NCBI GenBank assembly: GCA_016124955.1
Contig: WGMR01000005.1
Span: 124,001 to 188,000 of the forward strand
Origin: Alphaproteobacteria bacterium
GTDB taxonomy: Bacteria; Pseudomonadota; Alphaproteobacteria; UBA9219; RFNS01
DNA length: 64,000 nt
Direction of reading: 5' to 3'
In this document: one piece after another, positions 7,213 through 15,258 of the stretch
How the letters are laid out: each line of letters opens with the position of its first letter
How positions within the stretch are numbered: position 1 is the first letter of the stretch
Made by a program: the position numbers and the translations under genes
Notes under the pieces: model-generated
What the model saw: only the letters and a program-made list of their open reading frames with translations
What the model was told of the DNA's origin: nothing
Databases searched by the model: none

Positions 7213-8357
7213 CAAAACTCGCTGATGCCGGTGCGGGAAATACGGGTATCGCGGTGTACGCCGATGCTAAGCAGAATGCCGAAGCCGATCATCAGCGTCA
7301 GCATTGCGGTGCCGCCATAGGATACCAGCGGCAGCGGGATGCCAACCACAGGGATCAGCCCCGTCACCATCAGAACGTTAACGCACATATAGAGAAAAAA
7401 GTTGACCGTAAGGCCGTAGGCTGCGAGGCGCGCGAACTGGCTACGGCTGCCGATGGCGATCAGCAACCCGAGTCCGAGCACGAGCCCATAGAGCGCCAGC
7501 AAAACCAGCGCGCCCGCCATCCCGAATTCTTCCGCGAGCACGACGAAGATAAAATCGGTATGTTTTTCGGGCAGAAATTGCAGCTGGCTTTGCGTGCCAA
7601 GGCCCCAGCCCTTGCCGAACAGCCCGCCGGAACCGAGCGCGATCTTGGATTGCATGATGTTATAGCCGGCGCCGAGCGGGTCGGCATCCGGATCGAGGAA
7701 GGTCATGAGGCGTTTTTTCTGGTAATCATGCAAAAAGTTCCACGCGATCGGCAGCGTCGCGCCCGCGATCATGCCCAGCGCCGCGAACTTCCACCATTTG
7801 ACTCCGGCGACGAAAAAGATCGCCCCCGCCGCGGCCAGCAGCAGCGTGGCGGTGCCGAGATTCGGTTGCATCAGCACAAGCCCGACGGGCACGAGCGCGA
7901 GCAGCACGGGAAACACAAGTTTGAAGGGGTTGCCGATATCTTCCATCGGCAGCGCGTGAAAATAGCGCGCGAGCACAAGAATAAGCGTGATCTTCATCAG
8001 TTCCGACGGCTGGATCACGAAGGCGCCGAAGCTTATCCAGCGCTGCGCGCCCATGCCAACCTGCCCGATGATCTCAACCCCAATCAGCAGCGTGAGCACG
8101 AAGGCGTAAAGCGGGTAGGCGAGCCGCAACCACACCCGCAGATCGATCAGCGCCAGCATAATCATCATGACGAAGCCGACGATAAAGCGCGTCAGTTGCT
8201 GGCTCGCCCACGGGTCCCAGGCCATGCCATCGACCGAATAAAGCAACCCAACGCCGATCAGGCCGATGGCGATGATGGCGAGCACAAGAAACCAGTTTAT
8301 CGCGCGCAGCTTGCCGCCGATGCTGAGTTGGTCGCTGCTGAAGTGGCTTTCGCGCAT
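7212..8357 (-). CDS. rodA: Rod-shape peptidoglycan polymerase RodA
   Basis: 381 residues, ten hydrophobic helices. SEDS-family signatures are clear: GAQRWISFGAFVIQPSELMKI, the long periplasmic loop with HTDFIFVVLAEEFGM, and the C-terminal VVGIPLPLVSYGGTAML. RodA is the glycosyltransferase of the elongasome, working with a class B PBP in the inner membrane to extend glycan strands from lipid II. The usual upstream mre/mrd genes are not visible here, but the sequence fits RodA better than FtsW (GVGLLYSVDG, no N-terminal extension). The gene starts 58 bases from divergent zapE. Confidence 0.88.
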   Translation of the reverse strand: MRESHFSSDQLSIGGKLRAINWFLVLAIIAIGLIGVGLLYSVDGMAWDPWASQQLTRFIVGFVMMIMLALIDLRVWLRLAYPLYAFVLTLLIGVEIIGQVGMGAQRWISFGAFVIQPSELMKITLILVLARYFHALPMEDIGNPFKLVFPVLLALVPVGLVLMQPNLGTATLLLAAAGAIFFVAGVKWWKFAALGMIAGATLPIAWNFLHDYQKKRLMTFLDPDADPLGAGYNIMQSKIALGSGGLFGKGWGLGTQSQLQFLPEKHTDFIFVVLAEEFGMAGALVLLALYGLVLGLGLLIAIGSRSQFARLAAYGLTVNFFLYMCVNVLMVTGLIPVVGIPLPLVSYGGTAMLTLMIGFGILLSIGVHRDTRISRTGISEF

Positions 8358-8415
8358 GATTTGGGGTATGGGCTAGGGCTGGCGTGAAGGCGAATCTTCC
8401 GTCATCATAACCGAC

Positions 8416-9522
8416 ATGAAGCAGGCCATCCTAACAGATTATGAACGGCGGATCGCAGCGGGCGAGCTGCGCCCCGACCCCGAACATGACGGCGTATTGC
8501 GGGCGCTGCAAAACCTTTCCGCCGCGCTTGCGGGCTATGCGCCGCCACGCGGCGGGTTTTTCGCGCGCCTTATCGGCAAGGCCGCTGTGCCGCCGCGCGG
8601 GCTATATATTCATGGCGGGGTCGGGCGCGGCAAATCCATGCTGATGGATATGTTCTTCGAACACGCGCCGGTTGCGCGCAAACGGCGTGTACATTTTCAC
8701 CAGTTTATGCTCGAGGTGCACGATTGGCTGCATCGCCAGCGGCAGGGCGGCGCGATCATGGCCGATCCGCTGCCCCGGTTGGCGCAGGAAACGGCACATG
8801 ATGCTGCGCTGCTTTGCTTCGACGAATTTCATGTCGGCGATATCGCGGATGCGATGATCCTATCCCGGCTGTTCGGTGCACTCTATGATGCCGGGATCGT
8901 GGTGGTGGCGACATCGAACTGGGCGCCGCAAGATTTGTACAAGGACGGGCTGCAGCGGCAGCGTTTTTTGCCATTCATCGATGTGTTGCGGGCACATATG
9001 GATATTATCCACGTCACGGGCACGATCGATCACCGTATGGCGCGCATCCTCGGCCAGCAGGTTTATTTCACTCCGCTCGGGCCGGCGGCCACGGAGAAGT
9101 TGGCTGAAGCTTTTACCGCGCTGGCATCCGGCGCTGCGCCTGCGGAAGACGAACTGTGGGTACAGCAACGGCGCGTGCATGTGCCGCGCGCGGCGCGCGG
9201 TGTGGCCTGGTTTGATTTCAGCGAATTATGCGGCCAGCCGCTAGGCGCCGCGGATTATCTTGCGATCGCGCAGTGCTATCACACCGCTATTCTTGATGGC
9301 GTGCCGCAACTGGGGCCCGAACAGCGTAACGAAACCGTGCGCTTCACGACCTTCATCGACGCGCTTTATGAAAACCGCGCCAAGCTTGTGATGGCGGCGG
9401 CGACCGCGCCGGAAAATCTGTGCACCGACGGGCCGCACGCCTTTGCCTTCCAGCGCACGGCCAGCCGTCTGATGGAAATGCAGGCCGAAGATTACATCCG
9501 CAGCGGGCATCTTAGCCGCTAG
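8416..9522 (+). CDS. zapE: Cell-division ATPase ZapE (AFG1 family)
   Basis: 368 residues. Walker A is GGVGRGKSMLMD near residue 70, Walker B is LLCFDEFHVGDIADAM, and a later VVATSNWAPQDLY matches the sensor I/arginine region of AFG1-like ATPases. The family binds ATP, associates with FtsZ and with inner-membrane proteins, and is required for division under stress in E. coli. The start has no strong ribosome site, but the N-terminal sequence KQAILTDYERRIAAGEL is the expected family beginning. Divergent from rodA. Confidence 0.85.
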   Translation: MKQAILTDYERRIAAGELRPDPEHDGVLRALQNLSAALAGYAPPRGGFFARLIGKAAVPPRGLYIHGGVGRGKSMLMDMFFEHAPVARKRRVHFHQFMLEVHDWLHRQRQGGAIMADPLPRLAQETAHDAALLCFDEFHVGDIADAMILSRLFGALYDAGIVVVATSNWAPQDLYKDGLQRQRFLPFIDVLRAHMDIIHVTGTIDHRMARILGQQVYFTPLGPAATEKLAEAFTALASGAAPAEDELWVQQRRVHVPRAARGVAWFDFSELCGQPLGAADYLAIAQCYHTAILDGVPQLGPEQRNETVRFTTFIDALYENRAKLVMAAATAPENLCTDGPHAFAFQRTASRLMEMQAEDYIRSGHLSR

Positions 9523-9530
9523 CGGTTCCG

Positions 9531-10121
9531 TCAGCCGACCAGGCTTTGCGAAACCATGCAATACAGCATAGGGAACGAAAGCACGAAGTTGGTGCGCGAA
9601 GCCATCAACGCGGCACGGCCCGCCTTGGCCTTGGCTGCATCGTCCGCCGGAACCATGCCGAGCACCTTTTTCTGGTTCGGCCAGATGATGAACCAGACAT
9701 TGAAGGCCATCACCAGCGCCATCCACATGCCGATGCCGATGGTTTGCGCGGGCGGCTGGACTGTCAGCGCCGATTCAAGAAAGCCCCTCAGCAGCGCGAC
9801 CAGCAAGCCGGTAACGACGGTTGCCAGCGCGGCCCAGCGGAACCAGAACAGCGCTTCGGGCGCAATATATTTGCCGACCGCAGGCTTCAGTTCGGCAGGG
9901 ATCTTTGGCATCAGCGGCACCTGGACCATGTTGAAGTACCAGAGCAGACCGATCCACAGCACGCCGGAAATAACATGCAGCCATACGGCGAAGCCGATCT
10001 CGAGCGTGTGACGGGAGGTTTCCTCGGAAACCAGTTCACCATGCAGCGCATAGAGCAGCGCAAACGCCAGCGCGATGCCGAGCACCAGTGACGCATACAT
10101 CTTTTCGAGAATCTTGCCCAT
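9531..10121 (-). CDS. PuuD-like (urate hydroxylase N-terminal) membrane protein
   Basis: 196 residues, about four to five hydrophobic helices. HVISGVLWIGLLWYFNMVQVPLM and IIWPNQKKVLGM match the membrane domain of PuuD (DUF989), the membrane-bound urate hydroxylase. Full PuuD also has a C-terminal cytochrome c domain; here there is none (no CxxCH), so this is the membrane domain alone. No other purine-catabolism gene is nearby, so urate oxidation is uncertain. The ATG follows an AAAGGGA site at good spacing. Confidence 0.72.
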   Translation of the reverse strand: MGKILEKMYASLVLGIALAFALLYALHGELVSEETSRHTLEIGFAVWLHVISGVLWIGLLWYFNMVQVPLMPKIPAELKPAVGKYIAPEALFWFRWAALATVVTGLLVALLRGFLESALTVQPPAQTIGIGMWMALVMAFNVWFIIWPNQKKVLGMVPADDAAKAKAGRAALMASRTNFVLSFPMLYCMVSQSLVG

Positions 10122-10194
10122 GGTTTCGTCCCTTTTTCGTTGTGCACCAGTTCATCAGCCTAGATAACGCCGGGCTTGCTGGCAATACGCCGCG

Positions 10195-11043
10195 CTAGAA
10201 GCCCCGCAAGGCACGCCAAGCGAGGCGGGGCAGGCATAGCGGGTGCCGCATGGAAAGCCGGGGCGCGAAGACATTATGGCGCTGCCGCCCGATAGCCTTC
10301 AGATGCTGGCGTGCCAGCGCGGCGGGCAAAAGCGCGGCAAGCACCGCACGCTGCTCGGGGTTTGCCAGGCCGGCCGCGAGGGCTTCGCATCTTTCAAGCC
10401 TCGTTTCCGCAAGGGCAGCGAGTTCCCGCACGGCGGCCGCCAGCCCATGGGAGGGTTTGAGATCGAAGATGCTGTTGGCCATCACATGGTGCCGCATCAA
10501 AAGATCATAGGGCAGCAACAGACGGCGCTGCCGGGCAAAAAACGCGGTGGCGCGCAGCATTCCCGTGATGGCATAGGCGGCGGCAGCTTCGCGCGCGGCG
10601 GCAGTTGCCGTTTCGCTCGCTTCCAGTATAGCGGCCGCCAATGCGCCAAGCGTGGCGCCGGTCGCTTCGGCATAGGCCGTAAAATCCTGCACGCGCTGGG
10701 GCGGGGTATCGGAAAGATCGGCTTCGCGCGCGTTGATCAGCCGCTGAAACGGCTCCTGCGGCAGCCGATGAGTTTTTACGGCGGCGGCAAGCGCGGCAAC
10801 GGTTTCATGGGCACGCGGCGGCTTGCCTTCGTAAATCTCGGTGATGGCATCGCGCCACCATTGCAGCCGGATCATACCGATCGCGGGCTCGCTTACCTGT
10901 TCGGCCACGCGTGCGATTTCGTAGTTGAAGCCATAAAGCGCGGCCAGCGCTTCCTGCCGCCCGGGCGGGGCGAACAGGCATGTCAGGTAGCGTTCGTAAT
11001 CCTGGGCGCGCAGGCGAGCGAGGGGGGTGTCTGGTTCCGGCAT
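10195..11043 (-). CDS. Squalene/phytoene synthase-family protein (NDUFAF6-like)
   Basis: 282 residues, all-helical. The N terminus (RAQDYERYLTCLFAPPGRQEALAALYGFNYEIARV) and IRLQWWRDAITEIYEG match the squalene/phytoene synthase superfamily branch that includes mitochondrial NDUFAF6, where the DxxxD diphosphate-binding motifs are degenerate. The alphaproteobacterial members are thought to assist respiratory complex assembly rather than condense prenyl diphosphates. I see no intact DxxxD pair here, so enzymatic activity is doubtful. Confidence 0.75.
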   Translation of the reverse strand: MPEPDTPLARLRAQDYERYLTCLFAPPGRQEALAALYGFNYEIARVAEQVSEPAIGMIRLQWWRDAITEIYEGKPPRAHETVAALAAAVKTHRLPQEPFQRLINAREADLSDTPPQRVQDFTAYAEATGATLGALAAAILEASETATAAAREAAAAYAITGMLRATAFFARQRRLLLPYDLLMRHHVMANSIFDLKPSHGLAAAVRELAALAETRLERCEALAAGLANPEQRAVLAALLPAALARQHLKAIGRQRHNVFAPRLSMRHPLCLPRLAWRALRGF

Positions 11044-11126
11044 GCGCCAGTTCTAGCACAATTATGTGTTTCTATAACGGCCCGCAGAGTGGCCGGAAAG
11101 TATGGGGGGACGGGGAATTTCCGCCC

Positions 11127-11155
11127 TTGACTCATGTTATAACATAACATAATAA
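11127..11155 (+). promoter_or_regulatory. Promoter with perfect palindromic operator
   Basis: TTGACT (11127-11132), a 17-base spacer and TAATAA (11150-11155) form a strong promoter for the gene at 11193. The spacer contains ATGTTATAACAT (11134-11145), a perfect 12-base palindrome; a near copy, ACATTATAACAT, lies at 11161-11172. A dimeric repressor bound there would cover the promoter. I cannot name the regulator. Confidence 0.55.
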
Positions 11156-11192
11156 TTGTTACATTATAACATTTAGCGGGGTCGGGCGGCTT

Positions 11193-11777
11193 ATGCGGAT
11201 CGAAGGCCATGATTTAATCGTCTATAGGGCGACGCCGGAGCTGATAGAAAAGATAAGGGGGTTTCTTGGCGCTGCCGACGATGCGGCAAAGGGCGTTGCC
11301 AATGCGGCCGCGCAAGCCGAGCTGAATAAAATAACGAAGGCCGAAAATCCTCATGTCGCTGTTGGAAAAATCTGGCGGGGCAAGGTGGCGTGGGGCGGGA
11401 AGAATCTGTCTTCCGAGAAGCACCTGCTGTCCGCCAGCCCGATTGACCTTGTTTTTCCGGCAAACTTGAAGGACGCGCGCGCGCTTGAAAGGTTTGCCGA
11501 CGACAATGTGAATCCGGCAACCATAAAATCACTGCTTACGCTTCAGCTTTTTAAGGAAAGCGGCAAAACCATTGTTAAAATGGATTACGAAGCCGGGACA
11601 TCGCTCGTTGTTTTTTTTGGTGACGCTTTTTATCTGATCGACAAGGGAGAGTTTTTGAAACTGAACACAGGCAAACCCCCTATGCGTATTGTGGGGCCTG
11701 AGAAGCCGCTACCGGCCGGGTACAACAAACACAGCTTGCTGCATGCGTTTGCTGCCCCAGACCATGGCTGCCACTAG
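11193..11777 (+). CDS. Unknown protein, paralog A of the Fur-linked cluster
   Basis: 194 residues, soluble, no signal peptide. It aligns by eye along its whole length with the protein at 13817-14485: N-terminal I.GH.L.VY.A.PELI, a central VAVG...G segment, a SPID...F motif, then TIKSLLTLQLFKESGKTIVKMDY matching TVATMLTVHQFVQAGQEIVAFDY, and a shared C-terminal LLHAF. No known domain recognised. It has its own promoter with a palindrome. Lower third-position GC than the neighbours suggests acquisition or relaxed selection. Confidence 0.65.
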   Translation: MRIEGHDLIVYRATPELIEKIRGFLGAADDAAKGVANAAAQAELNKITKAENPHVAVGKIWRGKVAWGGKNLSSEKHLLSASPIDLVFPANLKDARALERFADDNVNPATIKSLLTLQLFKESGKTIVKMDYEAGTSLVVFFGDAFYLIDKGEFLKLNTGKPPMRIVGPEKPLPAGYNKHSLLHAFAAPDHGCH

Positions 11778-11789
11778 CCAAGTCCCCTA

Positions 11790-11847
11790 TTGACATTAAT
11801 AATGATTCTCATTATCACACTCAACTAGCTGATTTCTCACCAGCTAG
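11790..11847 (+). promoter_or_regulatory. Promoter with overlapping Fur box and 5' UTR hairpin
   Basis: TTGACA (11790-11795), a 17-base spacer and TATCAC (11813-11818) form the promoter. AATAATGATTCTCATTATC (11798-11816) matches 16 of 19 positions of the classical Fur consensus GATAATGATAATCATTATC and covers the spacer and -10, so iron-loaded Fur should repress. Downstream, CTAGCTG (11825-11831) and CAGCTAG (11841-11847) form a 7-pair hairpin that ends just before the AGAGGG ribosome site, a possible second control point. Confidence 0.7.
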
Positions 11848-11858
11848 AGGGTATCAAA

Positions 11859-13778
11859 ATGCAATCTAATCTGGCCCAAATTCCTGTAAACGACCCGTTT
11901 AGCCTGCCGCCTTTGCGTTATGAGGTTAGCGAGGCGCTGGGCCTTTGGCTGGATGAACGTCAACGGCAAGGTACGATGAATTTTGCCTATGCCGGGTCCG
12001 TAAATGGTCTTGCCGAAGCGCTGATAGGCAGGTGGGGGATCGAACCCGGACAGGTCATCCGTGAATTTCATGGGCTTGTGAAAACGGTAACCGGCGCTTT
12101 CTATGACGATGCCGGTGTTGATCTGATCGAATTATGGCTCGGCGAGAAAGAGGAAGGCGCCGCATACATTGCAAGCACAGACGTTGCGGCTGGTGTCGTG
12201 CTTTGCCTTGATATACCGGTCGCCAACGAAAAGACGTTGGCATTGATGCTTGTGTTGCGCGCTTCAGGCGTTGAGATTCCCGATGACATAACGCGCATAC
12301 AGTGGCTGAACAAGCTGCAGGGTATCCTTGACAAAAAAGCCGCCGAGCAGCGGGCACAGAACGACAAGACCAATCCCGACAGGCCCAATAAGACTGTCAC
12401 GACCGCATCCATCTATGATCTTGCGGTGGTGCAGGCGGCAATGGGCAACGGGCTGGCCGTTATTCCGGGCACGCAGGCTGCCGTTAACGCCGCTGCAAAA
12501 CACAGGGCGCAGGCAAAAGCCAAAGCCGAAGCCGGGCAAAAGGGACAGGTTGTCCAATTAAAAACCGCTGCACCGGCTGCGCGGCAGGATGCCGTAAAAG
12601 TGTCTGTCACAAAGACATCGGCAGCGGCAAAGGCAGTGGCAACGAAAACGGTTTCCGCCAAGGCTGATGCGGCCAAGGCCGGTCCTGCCGCCAAGGCAAC
12701 TGGCGCGAGCCTGAACGGCATCAGGGCCGCCTTTTCGCGTAGCGCCGGCAGCAATGTGCTGCCGACCACGCGGCCGGGTGCCGGCGTGCCGATCATGCGT
12801 GCGCTTGCGATCAGAGCGGCGGTGACACTGGCAAAAACCGGCCAGACACCCACTACACCAACCGCTGCGGCCGCGGCACGCCAGAGTGCCGTGTCACAGG
12901 TGCGAGCAGAAAGAGCAGCGGCACCTGCGGCTGTCGCCACGGCAACCAATACGGCCACGGCGGCGATTTCTGTTGCCCCCGTTTCTGCAGCCGTGTCCGC
13001 AACGGTCCCTGCATCCGTTCCGTCAACCGTGCCGGCGGCCAATGCCGCGACGGTCGTCGCAGTTGCCAAGTCCGATAATGTGCTGCCGTTCGTCGGCAAG
13101 GTCGATGTACCTGTTGCATCGGTTCAAACTCAGGGCGGTCTTCAGGCACAGCAATCCGTAGTTAGCCAGCCCGTTACCGGGATTGCCGCAAGTAATGTGG
13201 TGGTGCTGCCTGTCGCAAAAGCCGATGGCGCGACCGCAATGGCGTCTGTGCAGAACGTACAGGCACAGAATGTTTCCGCACCCGCAGCGCCGCCGCTTGC
13301 CCAGCAGGTTCAGCAACAAGCATCCCAGACCTATACGCCGCCGCAAACCGTCGTTGCAGATACCGCAAAGGCCGGAGGAGCCGACCCTGCCGCGACAACG
13401 GCGGTTGTCCAGCAACAAGCCGAGAATAAGACGGGCGGGGACCCGCAGGCCCAACAAGCCCAACAAGCCCAGCAGGTTCAACAGCAAGTTGTCGAACAGA
13501 AAGTCGATTATACGGCGCCGGAAACAAAAGCCGATGCAGAAAGGGCGCCGGAAGGAAAGGCGGCGACGGTAGAAACCGCAGTCGTGGTAAGCGGCGATCA
13601 GGAATACCACAAGGTGGAAAAAGAAAAGACTGCCGAGGTCAAGGCGGATCCCCCTGAAGTGCCGCCCTGCGGTGGCTGCGGGCGCGCGGATTGCCCGTAT
13701 TGCGGCAGTGGTGCACGCGCGGATACCAAAGCACAAGCCGGCGCAAGCATGGACATCAAACCCGAGCCGAGAGGCTAG
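11859..13778 (+). CDS. Fur-box-linked Ala/Gln-rich protein with C-terminal Cys4 motif, unknown function
   Basis: 639 residues in three parts. Residues 1-165 look folded (LIELWLGEKEEGAAYIASTDVAAGVVLCLDIP...). Residues about 165-600 are low complexity: Ala/Val/Thr/Lys-rich, then Gln-rich with a run of QAQ repeats near residue 530, probably disordered. Near the end is CGGCGRADCPYC (Cys604, 607, 612, 615), a CxxC-x4-CxxC pattern able to bind zinc or an Fe-S cluster. There is no signal peptide or membrane helix. The paralogs A and B flank it. It is the first gene behind the Fur box. No family recognised. Confidence 0.7.
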   Translation: MQSNLAQIPVNDPFSLPPLRYEVSEALGLWLDERQRQGTMNFAYAGSVNGLAEALIGRWGIEPGQVIREFHGLVKTVTGAFYDDAGVDLIELWLGEKEEGAAYIASTDVAAGVVLCLDIPVANEKTLALMLVLRASGVEIPDDITRIQWLNKLQGILDKKAAEQRAQNDKTNPDRPNKTVTTASIYDLAVVQAAMGNGLAVIPGTQAAVNAAAKHRAQAKAKAEAGQKGQVVQLKTAAPAARQDAVKVSVTKTSAAAKAVATKTVSAKADAAKAGPAAKATGASLNGIRAAFSRSAGSNVLPTTRPGAGVPIMRALAIRAAVTLAKTGQTPTTPTAAAAARQSAVSQVRAERAAAPAAVATATNTATAAISVAPVSAAVSATVPASVPSTVPAANAATVVAVAKSDNVLPFVGKVDVPVASVQTQGGLQAQQSVVSQPVTGIAASNVVVLPVAKADGATAMASVQNVQAQNVSAPAAPPLAQQVQQQASQTYTPPQTVVADTAKAGGADPAATTAVVQQQAENKTGGDPQAQQAQQAQQVQQQVVEQKVDYTAPETKADAERAPEGKAATVETAVVVSGDQEYHKVEKEKTAEVKADPPEVPPCGGCGRADCPYCGSGARADTKAQAGASMDIKPEPRG

Positions 13779-13816
13779 TGCACATTAAAAAGTTTATTTT
13801 CTAAAGGAGAAAAAGA

Positions 13817-14485
13817 ATGGCGAAGATGCAGAAAATTACCGTCCATGGGAAATCCATGGAAATATACCCGGCCTCGGACGAACTGATCCGCGCCTATAAG
13901 GCGGGGAACAAGGCGAAGGTGAAAAAGATTATGGACGATACGCGCCCTGAAACGCATGAAGGGTATGTGGCCGTCGGCGGCCGCGGCATAAAGGGCGATT
14001 ATGTCAGCGATAGCGGGAAGGCTATCAAGGGCCACAGCTATGATACTCTGTCGCTCACTCCGATCGATAGCAGCAGCTTTGACAGATCAAAATTCGAAAG
14101 GATCATAGAACCCCATAAGAGTGCGATAGAAAACGGGACCTTGGACAAGGCAACCGAGAAAAAACTGGACGATGCGGCGGATGCCGAGGTGATCAGGCAG
14201 ATTGGCGAGAAAACCGTTGCGACGATGCTGACCGTGCATCAGTTTGTGCAGGCGGGGCAGGAGATTGTGGCGTTCGATTACGTGCCGGATCGTGCAAGGG
14301 CGCTGGTCTTTTACGGCGGCAACGTTTTTCTTATTGCCAAGGGCATAGACAAGGTAGCCGGCAAGACCGTCGATGTCGGGCGGATTTACGACCCGGCCAA
14401 TACGCCGATCAATCCGTTCCCCGTAAGGCCGGCCACGATGGCTCATGCGCTTATCCATGCGTTTGATATTCCGCATGCATCATAA
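13817..14485 (+). CDS. Unknown protein, paralog B of the Fur-linked cluster
   Basis: 222 residues, soluble, no cysteine-rich or membrane segment. It is homologous to the protein at 11193-11777 (shared SPID/TPID...F, TMLTVHQF.QAGQEIVAFDY and C-terminal ALIHAF). A very good ribosome site (AAAGGAGA) precedes the ATG, and it starts 38 bases after the Ala-rich gene, so both are probably on one Fur-controlled transcript. A Lys/Asp-rich insertion (residues 60-115) distinguishes it from paralog A. Function unknown. Confidence 0.68.
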   Translation: MAKMQKITVHGKSMEIYPASDELIRAYKAGNKAKVKKIMDDTRPETHEGYVAVGGRGIKGDYVSDSGKAIKGHSYDTLSLTPIDSSSFDRSKFERIIEPHKSAIENGTLDKATEKKLDDAADAEVIRQIGEKTVATMLTVHQFVQAGQEIVAFDYVPDRARALVFYGGNVFLIAKGIDKVAGKTVDVGRIYDPANTPINPFPVRPATMAHALIHAFDIPHAS

Positions 14486-14505
14486 ATAACCGGAGAAAAA
14501 CAAAA

Positions 14506-15105
14506 ATGACGCTCATGATCGGCGCCCCGGCGCCCAATTTTACCGGCGTTGCCATTTTGCCTGGCGGGTATGTGAAGACCGATTTCGAACTGGACGACCA
14601 TATCAACGCCCGTCCTGCCGTGCTGTTTTTCTACAGCATGAATTTTTCCTATGTATGCCCAACCGAATTACTGGCGCTTGATGTGCGCATGGCGGAATTT
14701 GATCGCCGCAAATGCCATGTCGTGGCCGTGAGCACCGACAGCTATCTTAGCCATCAGCGCTGGACGGAAATTGCGCCGGAGCGGGGCGGTATAGGCCCCG
14801 TGCGGTTCCCCATTGTCGCTGACGCCAGCCGTGAAATCGCGCGCAGCTATGAAGTGTTAGTCAACGGCGCTGTGGCACTGCGTGCGACTTTCCTGATCGA
14901 TCGTCGCGGCATGCTGCGCCATATGCAAATTAACGATTTTCCGATTGGGCGGAACATCGATGAGTTGCTCCGCACTATCGATGCCATGCAACATCACGAG
15001 CAAACAGGCCGCCTGTGCCCCGGAAACTGGCGCAGCGACGAGCAGGGCATAGAGCCCACGCCGGAATCGTTAATTGAATGGATCAAGGGCCATAAGGCCG
15101 CCTAG
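14506..15105 (+). CDS. Typical 2-Cys peroxiredoxin (AhpC/TSA family)
   Basis: 199 residues. The peroxidatic cysteine is in FSYVCPTEL (Cys51) and the resolving cysteine in GRLCPGNW (Cys171), the 2-Cys typical pattern. It reduces H2O2 and organic peroxides in the cytoplasm, regenerated by AhpF or thioredoxin, neither of which is nearby. It starts 20 bases after paralog B with GGAG upstream, so it likely belongs to the Fur-box operon; coupling peroxide defence to iron status is common, the two unknown partners are not. Confidence 0.88.
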   Translation: MTLMIGAPAPNFTGVAILPGGYVKTDFELDDHINARPAVLFFYSMNFSYVCPTELLALDVRMAEFDRRKCHVVAVSTDSYLSHQRWTEIAPERGGIGPVRFPIVADASREIARSYEVLVNGAVALRATFLIDRRGMLRHMQINDFPIGRNIDELLRTIDAMQHHEQTGRLCPGNWRSDEQGIEPTPESLIEWIKGHKAA

Positions 15106-15140
15106 GCGCTGTTTATTGACATTGCCACCCAGACACCTGT

Positions 15141-15171
15141 AAAAAGCCCCCATTCCTGAGAATGTGGTTTT
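15141..15171 (+). terminator. Probable terminator of the peroxiredoxin operon
   Basis: CCCCATTC-ctga-GAATGTGG forms a stem with one mismatch followed by TTTT, 40 bases past the peroxiredoxin stop. Confidence 0.5.
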
Positions 15172-15192
15172 GGACGAATGTGCCTTAGCCCG

Positions 15193-15225
15193 CTTGCCGG
15201 ATGGCCGCAAGGCCATGGCGGCAAG
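15193..15225 (+). promoter_or_regulatory. Long GNRA-capped hairpin in the rpsD leader
   Basis: CTTGCCG pairs with CGGCAAG and, across a small G/GG internal loop, ATGGCC pairs with GGCCAT around a GCAA tetraloop: 13 pairs in all. It ends 33 bases before the rpsD start and has no U-tract, so it is not a normal terminator. Ribosomal protein S4 autoregulates through leader structures in other bacteria, so a translational operator is a reasonable guess. Confidence 0.45.
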
Positions 15226-15258
15226 ACTATCGGGACAACATAAAGTAAAGGAAAAACA

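Noticed and set aside
7146-8387. 413-codon plus-strand ORF opposite rodA
   Set aside because: Antisense shadow; rodA motifs are unambiguous.
12900-13500. CRISPR or tandem-repeat array
   Set aside because: The repetitive look comes from Ala/Gln codons of the low-complexity protein; there are no regular repeats with unique spacers.
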